Part shown: piece by piece, positions 1-7,819 of the stretch | Layout of the letters: every line of letters begins with the position of its first letter | Numbering within the stretch: position 1 is the first letter of the stretch | Source of the DNA: Trebonia kvetii | GTDB taxonomy: Bacteria > Actinomycetota > Actinomycetes > Streptosporangiales > Streptosporangiaceae | Direction of reading: 5' to 3' | Assembly: GCF_007827045.1 (NCBI RefSeq) | Contig: NZ_RPFW01000002.1 | Coordinates: forward strand, 744,001 to 808,000 | Length of the DNA: 64,000 bases | The notes under the pieces: generated by a model | The model's database searches: none | Seen by the model: only the letters and a program-made list of their open reading frames with translations | Told to the model about the DNA's origin: nothing | Position numbers and translations under genes: made by a program

Positions 1-422
1 GAATGGAAACCGGTCAGCTGGATACCCTCGCGCACGCGGCGACGGAGGTCATGTATCCCGCCGGACACAGGCTCTTCTCCGACGGCGAGTACGCCGACAA
101 GTTCTGGCTGATCGAGTCGGGCCACGTGAGCCTGGACTTGCTTGTGCCCGGCGAGGGCCCGGTGATCGTCGACCACATTGGCATCGGCGGAATCGTGGGC
201 TGGTCCTGGCTGCTCTCGCCGTACCAGTGGGCGTTCGGCGCGGTGTGCGTCACCGAGGTCAAGGCGTACCAGTTCGACGCGAAGGCGGTCAGGGAACTCT
301 GCGCGGCCGATCCGGCTCTGCGCGCGGAGGTCACGGCGCGCCTGTTCGAGGTGGTCGCGAGGCGCCTTCAGGACACCAGGACCAGGCTGATCGCCAGGTC
401 TTACGGAGAGGTCCGTACGTGA
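1..422 (+). CDS. Stand-alone cyclic-nucleotide-binding domain protein, 5' end cut by the window
   Basis: Crp-type cNMP-binding beta-roll with no C-terminal helix-turn-helix, so a sensor or adaptor rather than a complete Crp/Fnr regulator. Visible landmarks are FWLIESGHVSLD, the glycine turn GIGGIVGWSWL and a C-terminal helix with ARRLQDTRTRL. It is clearly paralogous to the protein at 21085-21552 (FYLVREGAIALE, GEMAGFSWL, TRRLQATRLQL). In that alignment the ATG at position 3 falls about 17 residues into the paralogue (after FFDGM), so the true start lies upstream of the window. It ends in a strong terminator at 466-497. The ligand cannot be told from sequence. Confidence 0.8.
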   Translation, partial: METGQLDTLAHAATEVMYPAGHRLFSDGEYADKFWLIESGHVSLDLLVPGEGPVIVDHIGIGGIVGWSWLLSPYQWAFGAVCVTEVKAYQFDAKAVRELCAADPALRAEVTARLFEVVARRLQDTRTRLIARSYGEVRT

Positions 423-465
423 CAGCGGACGGAGAGACCGCTTCAACAAAGCCCGGCACGCAAAC

Positions 466-497
466 AAAGCCCGGCACGCACGTGCGTGCCGGGCTTT
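466..497. terminator. Bidirectional intrinsic terminator
   Basis: Perfect inverted repeat: AAAGCCCGGCACGCAC (466-481) is followed at once by its reverse complement, so the RNA folds as a GC-rich stem with a tiny loop and an A-tract/T-tract at the ends. It sits between two convergent genes (stops at 422 and 509) and can serve both. A partial direct copy of the left arm (AAAGCCCGGCACGCAAAC) lies at 448-465. Confidence 0.85.
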
Positions 498-508
498 CCT
501 GTGCTCAG

Positions 509-1237
509 CTACTGGCTCCTGATGCGACGGCCGGAGATCTGGACAGGAACGATCCTGACGAACAGATCGTGCTCGCCGGCGGGCCACGGCCGCAGGTCGC
601 AGCGCTCCCGCAGATTCCGTTGCTCTCCCGGCTGCAGGACCCGGTGCGCTTCGCCGCGCACCAGTACGCTCCACCCCTGGCCGAGCTCTAGGTCGAAATG
701 GTCGGCCTCGAATGAGACCGGGCCGTCGCTGTGACCGGCGATGAGCGAACCCGTGCCGGTCCTGATCACAATGGTGCTCTGCACCACCGAGTAGTTCACC
801 GGCAGGACCGCCAGCCCGGCCGCGGTGTCGAAGGCGAGCCGTCCGATCCCCTGCGGCCCGAGCAGCCGGTAGCAATCGGCGCGCACAATCCGCTCCATCT
901 GGCCCGCCGAGCCCCAGCAGGCGCCGGAAGGGTTACGGCCGGGCGGCGCCTCCTGCCCCGCGCCGAGCAGGGCCGCCGGGGTGGTGCGCAGCGCCGTGGC
1001 CAGCTGGCGCAGCGTGGCGGGACTCGGATGACCGGGGAAGTTCTCCAGGTACTTCAGGTACCTCGGCTCCACCCCGGCCCGCAGGGCCACCTGACTGAGG
1101 GTGAGCCGCAGTTCCGCTCGCCGCGACGCGAGCCGCCTGCTGAGGTCGCCGGGATTGGCCGGCGCCGGCCAGTCCCCCAGCTCGCCTCCGGCCCGTGCTA
1201 TCACGTCGTGTGCCTGACTCACGGTCATCACAACCAC
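509..1237 (-). CDS. XRE-type HTH plus PPOX-fold flavin-binding protein
   Basis: 242-residue fusion. The N-terminal part (about residues 30-92) is a Cro/C1-type helix-turn-helix (RRAELRLTLSQVALRAGVEP, then YLKYLE). The C-terminal part (about 110-240) is a split-barrel pyridoxamine-phosphate-oxidase-like domain (LLGPQGIGRLAF, LPVNYSVV, FEADHFD, WSVLVRGEAH, HDLFVRIVPVQISGRRI). This architecture is common in actinobacteria and may be a redox- or flavin-responsive regulator; the ligand is unknown. The PPOX half is related to the single-domain protein at 43584-44027. A DosR-like box (1296-1310) lies 58 bp upstream. Confidence 0.8.
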   Translation of the reverse strand: MVVMTVSQAHDVIARAGGELGDWPAPANPGDLSRRLASRRAELRLTLSQVALRAGVEPRYLKYLENFPGHPSPATLRQLATALRTTPAALLGAGQEAPPGRNPSGACWGSAGQMERIVRADCYRLLGPQGIGRLAFDTAAGLAVLPVNYSVVQSTIVIRTGTGSLIAGHSDGPVSFEADHFDLELGQGWSVLVRGEAHRVLQPGEQRNLRERCDLRPWPAGEHDLFVRIVPVQISGRRIRSQ

Positions 1238-1267
1238 CTCGCCTTCCGCCCGTTCTGTTCTCCTACA

Positions 1268-1359
1268 GCCTCATCCGTACCAGGCGGATAAGGAGAGAGG
1301 CTTTGGTCCTCGTTACTGAGGTCCTGACGCCCTCGGCATCCGCCTGGTGCGGATGAGGC
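1268..1359. repeat. Long inverted repeat containing two ATCCG-N7-CGGAT dyads
   Basis: A 22-bp arm at 1268-1289 is the reverse complement, with one mismatch, of 1338-1359, separated by 48 bp. Each arm contains its own imperfect palindrome: ATCCGTACCAGGCGGAT (1273-1289) and ATCCGCCTGGTGCGGAT (1338-1354). The pair lies between the stop of the 1361-1642 gene and the start of the HTH/PPOX gene, so it could be a two-site operator for that HTH protein (autoregulation) or a long-range hairpin. Which of these is inference. Confidence 0.55.
1296..1310 (-). promoter_or_regulatory. DosR-like box upstream of the HTH/PPOX gene
   Basis: On the minus strand AGGACCAAAGCCTCT, a moderate match to the window-wide motif GGGACCTTCGGCCCT, 58 bp before the start codon at 1237. 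It lies inside the spacer of the 1268-1359 inverted repeat. Confidence 0.4.
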
Positions 1360-1360
1360 A

Positions 1361-1642
1361 CTACGCCGGGGCCACGACCCTGTCATCCTGCGGAAGGCTC
1401 TCTGGCGGGACGAGGTCCTCGATGACCGCTCCGGCCCCGACCAGCGCCGCGACGGACGCGCGGTAGTGGTGTCCGCACAGCCACAGGTCGACCGAGTGCG
1501 GGCGGCCCGCCGTCGGCGGCATGGAGACCTTTACCGCCGGGCGTGCCAGGCAGCAGCAGGACCTGACAGGGATCGTGGGGTCGGTGAACCTGAGATCCTC
1601 CGGCCCGCGGACTTCCTCCCCGATGGCATTTCTCCTGAACAT
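1361..1642 (-). CDS. Small DUF7455-like cysteine/histidine protein
   Basis: 93 residues with a CCC cluster (about residues 29-31) and a CGHHYRAS motif near residue 56. This resembles small actinobacterial DUF7455-type proteins, which pair a Cys motif with CGHH and are presumed metal-binding. Function unknown. It follows the flavodoxin gene by 20 bp on the same strand, so the two are probably co-transcribed. The start codon ATG (1640-1642) has purine-rich sequence GGAAGGGCCGGAG just upstream. Confidence 0.65.
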   Translation of the reverse strand: MFRRNAIGEEVRGPEDLRFTDPTIPVRSCCCLARPAVKVSMPPTAGRPHSVDLWLCGHHYRASVAALVGAGAVIEDLVPPESLPQDDRVVAPA

Positions 1643-1662
1643 GTCTCCGGCCCTTCCGCGGT

Positions 1663-2211
1663 TTATGACCGCTGGCTCGCGGCGAAGGCGGCCCGGGCCG
1701 TCTCGCCGATCAGTGCTCCCCAGGAGCAGGCCCGCGCGGCCTCCCCGGGCAGCAGCGTGTTCTTCTTGCTGACGAGGAAGCTCTCCGGCGGCAGCAGCAG
1801 CCGGCAGCCTTTGCGGATCAGCACCCGCGCGATGCCGCGGCTCGCGCGGCCGGTGAACACGGGGACCCCGCTGAGCCTGGTGTCAAAGGAGGCGGCAAGC
1901 GCGTCCGCGACGCGGAGCTGCTCGAGCCAGCTGCGCAGGCCTGGTCCGTCGGCGTCCGGGTCCAGGGTCAGCCCGCTGCCGCGCTTGCGGGCCGTCTCCG
2001 CAGCCGTCCGCCTGGAGGCGACCGTCGACATCCCGTGCAGGTGCGTCGGCCCGCCCACCACGATCAGGTCGGCTGTCATGACCATCTCCCTGGTCGCCCG
2101 GGTCACCGGCACCAGGGTCACCGCGTGCGTGGCGCGCAGTCCGGCGGCAATGTCGGTGGCGACCGCATGCGTGTTTCCGTACATCGACTCGTAGACGACG
2201 AGTGCTCGCAT
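1663..2211 (-). CDS. Flavodoxin-domain protein
   Basis: 182 residues. It starts with the flavodoxin FMN-phosphate loop (MRALVVYESMYGNTHAVA) and has the second FMN loop region VVGGPTHLHGMS near residue 55. Flavodoxin-like proteins carry low-potential electrons; with the ferredoxin-dependent enzymes nearby, an electron-carrier or quinone-reductase role is plausible but not proven. A much longer open frame continues upstream to 2943, but ATG 2209-2211 has a good ribosome site (GGAGGGGTCAGC before ATG) and begins exactly at the domain edge. Two DosR-like boxes lie at 2316-2344. Confidence 0.85.
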   Translation of the reverse strand: MRALVVYESMYGNTHAVATDIAAGLRATHAVTLVPVTRATREMVMTADLIVVGGPTHLHGMSTVASRRTAAETARKRGSGLTLDPDADGPGLRSWLEQLRVADALAASFDTRLSGVPVFTGRASRGIARVLIRKGCRLLLPPESFLVSKKNTLLPGEAARACSWGALIGETARAAFAASQRS

Positions 2212-2315
2212 GCTGACCCCTCCTTCCATCGGCTGACGGGAAAATCTCTCTCCCGTTCTACTTCCAGCCTGGCCCGTTCCTGGTTGTGGGGGCAGGGACG
2301 AAACGCGGCGCGCGG

Positions 2316-2344
2316 CGTGCCGATGGTCCCGGACCAAGGGCCCT
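2316..2344 (-). promoter_or_regulatory. Two adjoining DosR-like boxes upstream of the flavodoxin gene
   Basis: Minus strand reads GGGACCATCGGCACG (2316-2330) and, adjoining it, GGGCCCTTGGTCCG (2330-2343). The plus strand of the second reads CGGACCAAGGGCCCT. They lie about 105-130 bp upstream of the flavodoxin start at 2211. Confidence 0.5.
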
Positions 2345-2370
2345 GATCCCGGCCGGCGACTGACGCTTAG

Positions 2371-3312
2371 CTGGGTTCTAGGCAGCGAAGCGAGGAGGTG
2401 CTGTCCTGCGACGGGTTGTCCTCGGCGGCCTACGGCACCGAGGAAATCCTCTACGCGCTGCTGCCGTTCTTCGGGCTCGCCGGCGGGCTTCCGCTCGTCG
2501 TTCCCGGGGACGGTTGGTGTCGGCGCGCACTCAGGGCTGAATTCGCGATGGCCGGGTTCGGCATGGCCAGGTACCACCGCAGGACCAGGGAGCCGCGCTG
2601 GCGGCGCCGGTTGCTGATCAACCTGGCGGGCAGCAGCTACGCCGCCCTTGTCGTGCTGCTGTTCGCGGTAGTCAAGTTCGCCGGGGGCGCGTGGCTGATC
2701 ATGATCATCTTCCCGGTGCTCGTGTTTACCCTTATCCGGCTCAACGGGGAATACGGAGCCGAAACGGAATACCTCGTCGATACCGGGCACGGCGGCAGCC
2801 GCACGGAGCCGCCCAACTACTCCCGCCGGGTGGTCCTGCTGCTCGTCGACGGGTATGACCTTGCGGCGATCGCGGCGCTCAAGTACGTCATCAGCCGTGT
2901 CCCCCACGCGACGGCCACGATCGTCCCCTTCGATGTCAGGCACCGGGTGGAGGCCGCGCAGGCGAAGCGGGCAAGGACAGCCGCGGCGGTCAAGCCCGGA
3001 CGCCTCGAAGGCTACGAGTGGCCGGCTCCGCCGCCAGAGACGGATCCGATCGGATCGCTGCGCCAGCCCGGCAAGGTCGTTGTCCAGGGGCGGCTGCGCG
3101 CCGCTGAGATCCGGTGCGGCAAGGAGTCAGGGAGCAGCGTACTTGCCTGCGAGGTCGCCGACTCGACGGGCGAGCTCACGGCGCTCTTCCTCGGCCGCGC
3201 CGGCATCGCGGGCATTGAGCCGGGAGTCCGCATCCGGCTGCACGGCAAGGTCGGCATTGGCGCCGACGGCCGCCCGGTGATGACTAACCCCGCGTACGAG
3301 CTGCTGGCTTAG
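2371..3312 (+). pseudogene. Remnant of an APC-family permease joined to an OB-fold domain
   Basis: The frame begins after a stop at 2368-2370. The first part, LSSAAYGTEEILYALLPF, is the conserved first membrane segment of large APC-type permeases (usual form LSSVAYATEEIL). It then jumps to what is normally the end of such permeases: MARYHRRTREPRW and the last two membrane helices (AALVVLLFAVVKFAGGAWLI). The eight or so helices between are missing. After the permease tail comes a soluble region (about residues 140-200) and a C-terminal OB-fold (VQGRLRAAEIR through RPVMTNPAYELLA) like those of small actinobacterial OB-fold proteins. Best read as an internally deleted pseudogene; the OB part could still be made, from GTG 2398. 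Confidence 0.55.
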
Positions 3313-3340
3313 CCGATGGTGGCCAGTAGCCGCCGTCTCC

Positions 3341-3355
3341 GGGACCTCCGGCCCT
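3341..3355 (+). promoter_or_regulatory. DosR-like box upstream of the SRPBCC gene
   Basis: GGGACCTCCGGCCCT, one of the best copies of the motif, 71 bp before the start codon at 3427. Confidence 0.65.
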
Positions 3356-3426
3356 GACAACCGCCAGGCGTCACGGCCAGGCTGGAGAGGAACGCTAGGC
3401 AAGGGCGCAAACCAGGGGGAATCACC

Positions 3427-4065
3427 ATGAACATCAGGCGTATGTTGACCGCCGGCGTCGGCGCGGCGGCCGTCCTCGGCCCGGCCGCGTACCTGCTCTT
3501 CTTCCGGAGCCGGTGCCTCAACTGGGGCGCCAGGGCCGACGAGGTAGCCGCGAAGCTGCCGGGCGACGAACTGCTAGCCGACGCGGGCCTGGTAACCACG
3601 CGCGCCATCACCATCGACGCCCCCGCGGGGGCGATCTGGCCGTGGCTGGCGCAGATGGGCAGCGGCCGGGGCGGCGCGTACAGCTATGACTGGATCGAGA
3701 ACATGCTCGGCCTGAACATGCACAGCGCCGCCGAGATCCTTCCCGAGTACCAGGACATCAAGGCCGGCGACGAGCTCCCGCTCGGCGGGGGTGGCCCCGT
3801 CATGCGGGTGGAGGTGGCCGACCCGCCGCGCGCCCTCGCGGTCCGCAGCACGGACAAGAACTGGGTATGGATGTTCGCACTGCTGCCCGAGGGCGAGTCG
3901 ACCAGGCTGATCAGCAGGAACAGGATCGCGGTGAAGGCCCTGTCCCCCGTGAGCCGCCTGTTCTACCTGCTCTTCATGGAACCAGGCAGCCTTGTCATGG
4001 AGCGCAAGATGCTGCTCGGCATCAAGCAGCGGACCGAGCACGGGGAGTACGACAGCGACGAGTGA
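3427..4065 (+). CDS. Membrane-anchored SRPBCC-like protein
   Basis: 212 residues. One N-terminal hydrophobic segment (about residues 8-27, GVGAAAVLGPAAYLLFF), then a START/SRPBCC-like fold recognised by ITIDAPAGAIWPWLAQMG, a pattern of polyketide-cyclase-like hydrophobic-ligand-binding domains. Ligand and role are unknown. It is convergent with the ABC permease at 4070 with only 4 bp between stops. A near-perfect DosR-like box at 3341-3355 suggests hypoxic induction. Confidence 0.7.
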   Translation: MNIRRMLTAGVGAAAVLGPAAYLLFFRSRCLNWGARADEVAAKLPGDELLADAGLVTTRAITIDAPAGAIWPWLAQMGSGRGGAYSYDWIENMLGLNMHSAAEILPEYQDIKAGDELPLGGGGPVMRVEVADPPRALAVRSTDKNWVWMFALLPEGESTRLISRNRIAVKALSPVSRLFYLLFMEPGSLVMERKMLLGIKQRTEHGEYDSDE

Positions 4066-4069
4066 ACCG

Positions 4070-4834
4070 TCACGGCGTGCGCCGCCGCAGCGTGAGCGCG
4101 CCGCCGATCAGCGCGGCGACGGTGAACGCGAGGATGATCGTCACATCCGCGCTGATCGCCCTCGTCCACGAGGGCGAAGCGGTGATCCGCTGCATCGCGT
4201 CGACCGCGTAAGACAGCGGCAGGACATCCGAGAGCCAGCGGAGCACGGCCGTCATGTGGTCACGGGACACGATGAGGCCGCACAGCAGCGCCTGCGGGAG
4301 CACGAAGGCAGGCATGAACTGTACGGCCTGGAACTCGGTGCGGGCGAACGCGCTGGCGAACAGCCCGCATGCCATGCCAAGGACAGCGTCAAGCACCGCG
4401 ACGACGGCCATCGGCACCGCCGAGCCGGGCAGCGTAACGCCCAGCCAGGTCAGCGAGACCACAAGCACCAGGGTCACCTGCACGCAGGCCATCAGCCCGA
4501 AGGCGATGCCGTAGCCGGCCAGCAGGTCAAGCTTGCCGAGCGGCATCGCCATCAGCCGCTCAAGCGTGCCGCGCGCCCGTTCCCGCTGAGTGGTGATCGC
4601 CGCGACGATGAACATGATGACGAACGGGAACACGCCGATGTACTCGGGCGCGACCCGGTTCAGCACCAGGGAGTCGGACACCACATAGCGGAGCAGGATC
4701 ATCAGGACCGCGGGGACCGCCACCATCATCGCGATGGTCCGCGGGTCGTGCCGCAGCTGGGTGAGTACCCGGCGAGCCGTCGCGCCGGCCAGCGCCGGGC
4801 TGAGCCCGCGGCTCACGGTGCTCTCCCCGTTCAC
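4070..4834 (-). CDS. ABC-2 type transporter permease
   Basis: 254 residues with about six membrane helices. The ABC-2 membrane signature is visible (TTQRERARGTLERLMAMPL near residue 90, then LVGY-like LLAGYGIAFGLMACVQV). It is the membrane half of the exporter whose ATPase is encoded just upstream; start GTG 4832-4834 overlaps the ATPase stop (GTGA). The frame is open upstream, but the earlier residues are a shadow of the ATPase gene. The substrate is unknown; this family includes drug and lipid exporters. Confidence 0.85.
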   Translation of the reverse strand: MNGESTVSRGLSPALAGATARRVLTQLRHDPRTIAMMVAVPAVLMILLRYVVSDSLVLNRVAPEYIGVFPFVIMFIVAAITTQRERARGTLERLMAMPLGKLDLLAGYGIAFGLMACVQVTLVLVVSLTWLGVTLPGSAVPMAVVAVLDAVLGMACGLFASAFARTEFQAVQFMPAFVLPQALLCGLIVSRDHMTAVLRWLSDVLPLSYAVDAMQRITASPSWTRAISADVTIILAFTVAALIGGALTLRRRTP

Positions 4835-5595
4835 TGGCGCACCGCGCGGCGCTCGGGCGAGGCCAGTGCCAGGAATGCCGACTCCAGGTCGGATGCCCCG
4901 GTCCGCTTGAGGATCTCCACGGGCGATGCCTCGGCGAGGAACCGGCCCTCGCGCATGAACAGCAGCGTGTCGCATCGGGCCGCCTCGTCCATGACGTGGC
5001 TGGACACGAGCAGCGACGCCCCGTCGGCGGCGAGGCCGTGGAACAGTGCCCATAGGTCCCGGCGGAGCACCGGGTCAAGGCCGACCGTCGGCTCATCGAG
5101 TATCAGCAGATCCGGGCGGTTGAGCAGGGCGACCGCCAGGCCGACGCGGGCGAGCTGGCCGCCGGAGAACGTGCCGACGAGCCGCCTGTCGAGTCCGCCG
5201 AGGTCAAGCTGGGCCACGACCGCCGCCATGGCCTCCCTCAGCTGGCGTCCGCGCAGCCCGAGCACCATCCCGAAGTACCTCAGGTTCTCCCCCAGGGTCA
5301 GGTCCGGGTAGACGGCGGGCGCCTGGGTGGCATACCCGACGCGGGCGCGCAGCCGGGGATGCCCGGCCGGCAGCCCGAGCACGGTCACCGTCCCCGCGGT
5401 GACCATCTGGACGCCGACAAGAACCCGCATCAGCGTGGTCTTCCCGCAGCCGCTCGGTCCGAGCAGACCGGTGACCTTGCCGGCGGCGATGCTGAACGTG
5501 AGGTCATCGAGCACCAGCTGCCCGCCCCGGCGGACCACGAGGTCTTGCCCGCTGACGACCGGCCCGGCGCCGTCACCAGGCTCCGCATTTTTCAT
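4831..5595 (-). CDS. ABC transporter ATP-binding protein
   Basis: 254 residues with Walker A GPSGCGKTT (about residue 40), signature FSGGQLARVGLA, Walker B LLILDEPTVGLDP and an H-loop (SHVMDE). It powers the permease at 4070-4834. Start ATG 5593-5595 begins at the domain edge; the longer open frame to 5883 has no support. The promoter region shared with the divergent GtrA gene holds a DosR-like box (5644-5658), 48 bp upstream of this start. Confidence 0.9.
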   Translation of the reverse strand: MKNAEPGDGAGPVVSGQDLVVRRGGQLVLDDLTFSIAAGKVTGLLGPSGCGKTTLMRVLVGVQMVTAGTVTVLGLPAGHPRLRARVGYATQAPAVYPDLTLGENLRYFGMVLGLRGRQLREAMAAVVAQLDLGGLDRRLVGTFSGGQLARVGLAVALLNRPDLLILDEPTVGLDPVLRRDLWALFHGLAADGASLLVSSHVMDEAARCDTLLFMREGRFLAEASPVEILKRTGASDLESAFLALASPERRAVRQ

Positions 5596-5643
5596 ACGCC
5601 CATTCAGCCACGCCGCCGGGGCGCAGCGATAGGGCCTTCCGAC

Positions 5644-5658
5644 AGGACCTCCGCCCCT
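5644..5658. promoter_or_regulatory. DosR-like box in a divergent promoter
   Basis: AGGACCTCCGCCCCT on the plus strand, 48 bp from the ABC ATPase start (minus) and 63 bp from the GtrA start (plus). The motif is nearly palindromic and could serve both directions. Confidence 0.6.
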
Positions 5659-5721
5659 GGTCCTGGATGCCAAGCGGCCTATTTTGGGGTTGGAGGCGGC
5701 CAATGACGAGAGGCGGCCGGG

Positions 5722-6225
5722 GTGGCTGAACAGGTGCACGCTAACTTCCGGGCGGTGGCCCGCGGGCGGACGCGGTATGAGCGCTTGCGGCAGCCCGTTC
5801 GCGAATTCGGGAAATTCGCGGCTGTCGGCATCGCCGGGGTGTTCGTGACCAACGGCGTCTACGACCTGCTGTACCTGCACCATGCCGTGGGACCCGTGCT
5901 GTCCGCCTCGGTCGCCACCATCGTGGCCATGGTCGGCACCTACCTTGGCAACCGGTACTGGTCGTTCCGAGGACGGCGGCGGACCAATGTCGCGCGCGAA
6001 ATCAGCATCTTCGCGGTGCTAAATGGCATTGGCTTGCTGATTCAGGATGCCACCGTGGCCTTCAATTACTACCTGCTTGGTCTCGGGCACGACAAGCTGG
6101 CGGTCTTCTGCGCGCTGAACACCGGCATCTTGCTGGCCACGCTATTCAGGTTCTGGTCATACCGCCTGTTCGTCTGGGGCGCTTCGCCGGCGGCTACATC
6201 AGGCGGCGGGCGCGCCCGGCGGTGA
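5722..6225 (+). CDS. GtrA-family four-helix membrane protein
   Basis: 167 residues with four membrane segments in the GtrA arrangement (GKFAAVGIAGVFVTNGVYDL, then VLSASVATIVAMVGTYLGNRYWSFRGR, ILLATLFRFWSYRLFV). The NRYWSFR and FRFWSYR motifs are typical. GtrA proteins are thought to help move polyprenyl-linked sugars across the membrane, so a cell-envelope glycosylation role is likely. Start GTG 5722. The last 32 bp overlap the convergent phosphoglycerate mutase gene. Confidence 0.85.
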   Translation: MAEQVHANFRAVARGRTRYERLRQPVREFGKFAAVGIAGVFVTNGVYDLLYLHHAVGPVLSASVATIVAMVGTYLGNRYWSFRGRRRTNVAREISIFAVLNGIGLLIQDATVAFNYYLLGLGHDKLAVFCALNTGILLATLFRFWSYRLFVWGASPAATSGGGRARR

Positions 6226-6853
6226 ACTGGTAGCAGACCGGAACCGCGTTCGGCACTTCCAGCCCGGCGGAGGCGTCATCGCCGACCCCTTCCAGGTGCT
6301 TGATCAGTGCCCGCAGTGTGTTCCCGTGCGACACCACAAGCACACAGTTGTACCAGTACAGGTCGGGGATGATCGCGTCGTGCCAGTAGGGCAGCAGCCG
6401 CTCGGTCACGTCGTGCAGCGACTCGCCACGCGGCCTGGCCACCGGGGGCAGGGCCGCGTAGCGCGGGTCGTCGTCCGGCTCCCCCAGGGGCGGGCGCACG
6501 CGAAAGCCGCGGCGCCAGGCCATGAACTGCTCCTCGCCCACCGCGGCCCTGACCTCCGCCTTGCTCTGGCCCTGCAGCGCTCCGTAATGGTTGGAGTTGA
6601 GCCGCCAGCTCCGCCGCACCGCCACCCACGGCCGGCCGCACGCGGCGAGCGCGAGGTCGGCCGTCACGATGGCGCGGCGCTGCACCGACGTGTGGACCAC
6701 GTCGGGAAGGAAGCCGCGGGCGGCGAGGAGCGCCCCCGCTCGCCGCGCCTGCTGCCTGCCGCGCTCGCTCAGTGCGACATCGGCCCAGCCGGCGAACAGG
6801 TTCTGCGCGTTCCAGGCGCTCTCGCCGTGGCGCAGCAGGACCAGCACCGTCAC
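6194..6853 (-). CDS. gpmA: 2,3-bisphosphoglycerate-dependent phosphoglycerate mutase
   Basis: 219 residues. The phosphohistidine motif LLRHGESAWNAQNLFAGW is at residues 6-23, and the second active-site histidine lies in VVSHGNTLRALIKHLEG (about residue 173). It interconverts 3- and 2-phosphoglycerate. The ESLHDVTERLLPYW segment is normal for the family. Start GTG 6851-6853 overlaps the aldolase stop (GTGA), and enolase is two genes upstream, so the operon carries consecutive lower-glycolysis steps. Length is slightly short of the usual 230-250. Confidence 0.92.
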   Translation of the reverse strand: MTVLVLLRHGESAWNAQNLFAGWADVALSERGRQQARRAGALLAARGFLPDVVHTSVQRRAIVTADLALAACGRPWVAVRRSWRLNSNHYGALQGQSKAEVRAAVGEEQFMAWRRGFRVRPPLGEPDDDPRYAALPPVARPRGESLHDVTERLLPYWHDAIIPDLYWYNCVLVVSHGNTLRALIKHLEGVGDDASAGLEVPNAVPVCYQFTAGRARRLM

Positions 6854-7761
6854 CGGCTCGCCAGGGCGCGCTCGTGCGGGTACTTGGCGAGGATCTCCCG
6901 GAGCCTGGCGATGAACGCGAGGGACTCGTCGTGACCGCGCTGCCAGACGTTCCTGCCGAAGATCAGGCCCGTCGCCCCGGCCTCCATCGACCGTCGCGCC
7001 TTCTCCAGCATGGCCTCGTCGCCCTGCTGCTCCCCGCCGGAGACGAGCAGCAGAGTCCGGTTCGCCGACCGCACCACCGCGTCGATGGCCTGCTGCGCGG
7101 TGAACTCGGTGTCATACGCCGCCGGGACGCCTGCCCGCTTCTCCGGGTGCGGGAAGTTGACCTTCACCACGTCGGCGCCGAGTTCGCTGGCGGTGCGGGC
7201 CGCGTAATCGACCGCGTAGAAGGAGTCTTTGCCGCCTTTGGCACCGATCGCCGACCCGCGCGGGTATGCCCACACGACCAGCGGCATGCCAAACCGAGCG
7301 GCGTCTTCGCGGACCCGCCGGTACTGAGCGAAGTCCGCCTCCGCGGCGGGCGTGCCCACGTACAGCGTGTACCCAACGGCGTCGGCTCCCAGTCGCACCG
7401 CGTCGGCCACGGTGGCGTGCACGGGCGACAGCGCCGACTCGTCGGGCGGTATGTCCGTCTTCCCGTTGAGCTTCAGGATGAGCGGCACCTCGCCGGCATA
7501 GTCCCAGTAGAACTTCTCCGCCAGCCCGATCTGGATGGCGATGCCGTTGAACCCTCCCTCCAGGGCAAGCCTGGCGATGTACGCGGGATCCCCGGCCGCC
7601 TGATTGGCGAAGAAATCACGCGGGCCGTGCTCTAGGCCCTGGTCATACGGCAGGAACAGGGCGGTACCGTTCCGCAGTCCGAACTGGTAGAGGATCCTGT
7701 GCAGCCGTGCCTTCTTACCTGTGTCGAGTCCCTGCTCACGCAGATCCGTCCACGCTTGCAT
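6850..7761 (-). CDS. Class I (DhnA-type) fructose-bisphosphate aldolase
   Basis: 303 residues. DQGLEHGP (about residue 40) is the DhnA-family substrate loop. The Schiff-base lysine is probably in DVVKVNFPHPEK (about residue 200), followed by LLLVSGGEQ, a typical phosphate-binding loop. It cleaves fructose-1,6-bisphosphate without a metal ion, unlike the class II enzyme common in actinobacteria, so it may be a condition-specific isozyme. A clear ribosome site (GGAGG) lies 10 bp before ATG 7759-7761. Gene order is MFS, enolase, aldolase, mutase on the minus strand. Confidence 0.88.
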   Translation of the reverse strand: MQAWTDLREQGLDTGKKARLHRILYQFGLRNGTALFLPYDQGLEHGPRDFFANQAAGDPAYIARLALEGGFNGIAIQIGLAEKFYWDYAGEVPLILKLNGKTDIPPDESALSPVHATVADAVRLGADAVGYTLYVGTPAAEADFAQYRRVREDAARFGMPLVVWAYPRGSAIGAKGGKDSFYAVDYAARTASELGADVVKVNFPHPEKRAGVPAAYDTEFTAQQAIDAVVRSANRTLLLVSGGEQQGDEAMLEKARRSMEAGATGLIFGRNVWQRGHDESLAFIARLREILAKYPHERALASR

Positions 7762-7819
7762 GGTGTATTCGCCTCCTGTATTCGTGCTGATCCTGACTTG
7801 AATTCGCCGTGCGGTAACG

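Noticed and set aside
2212..2943. Long N-terminal extension of the flavodoxin frame
   Set aside because: The residues are proline/arginine-rich shadow of the permease remnant; the ribosome site is at 2211.
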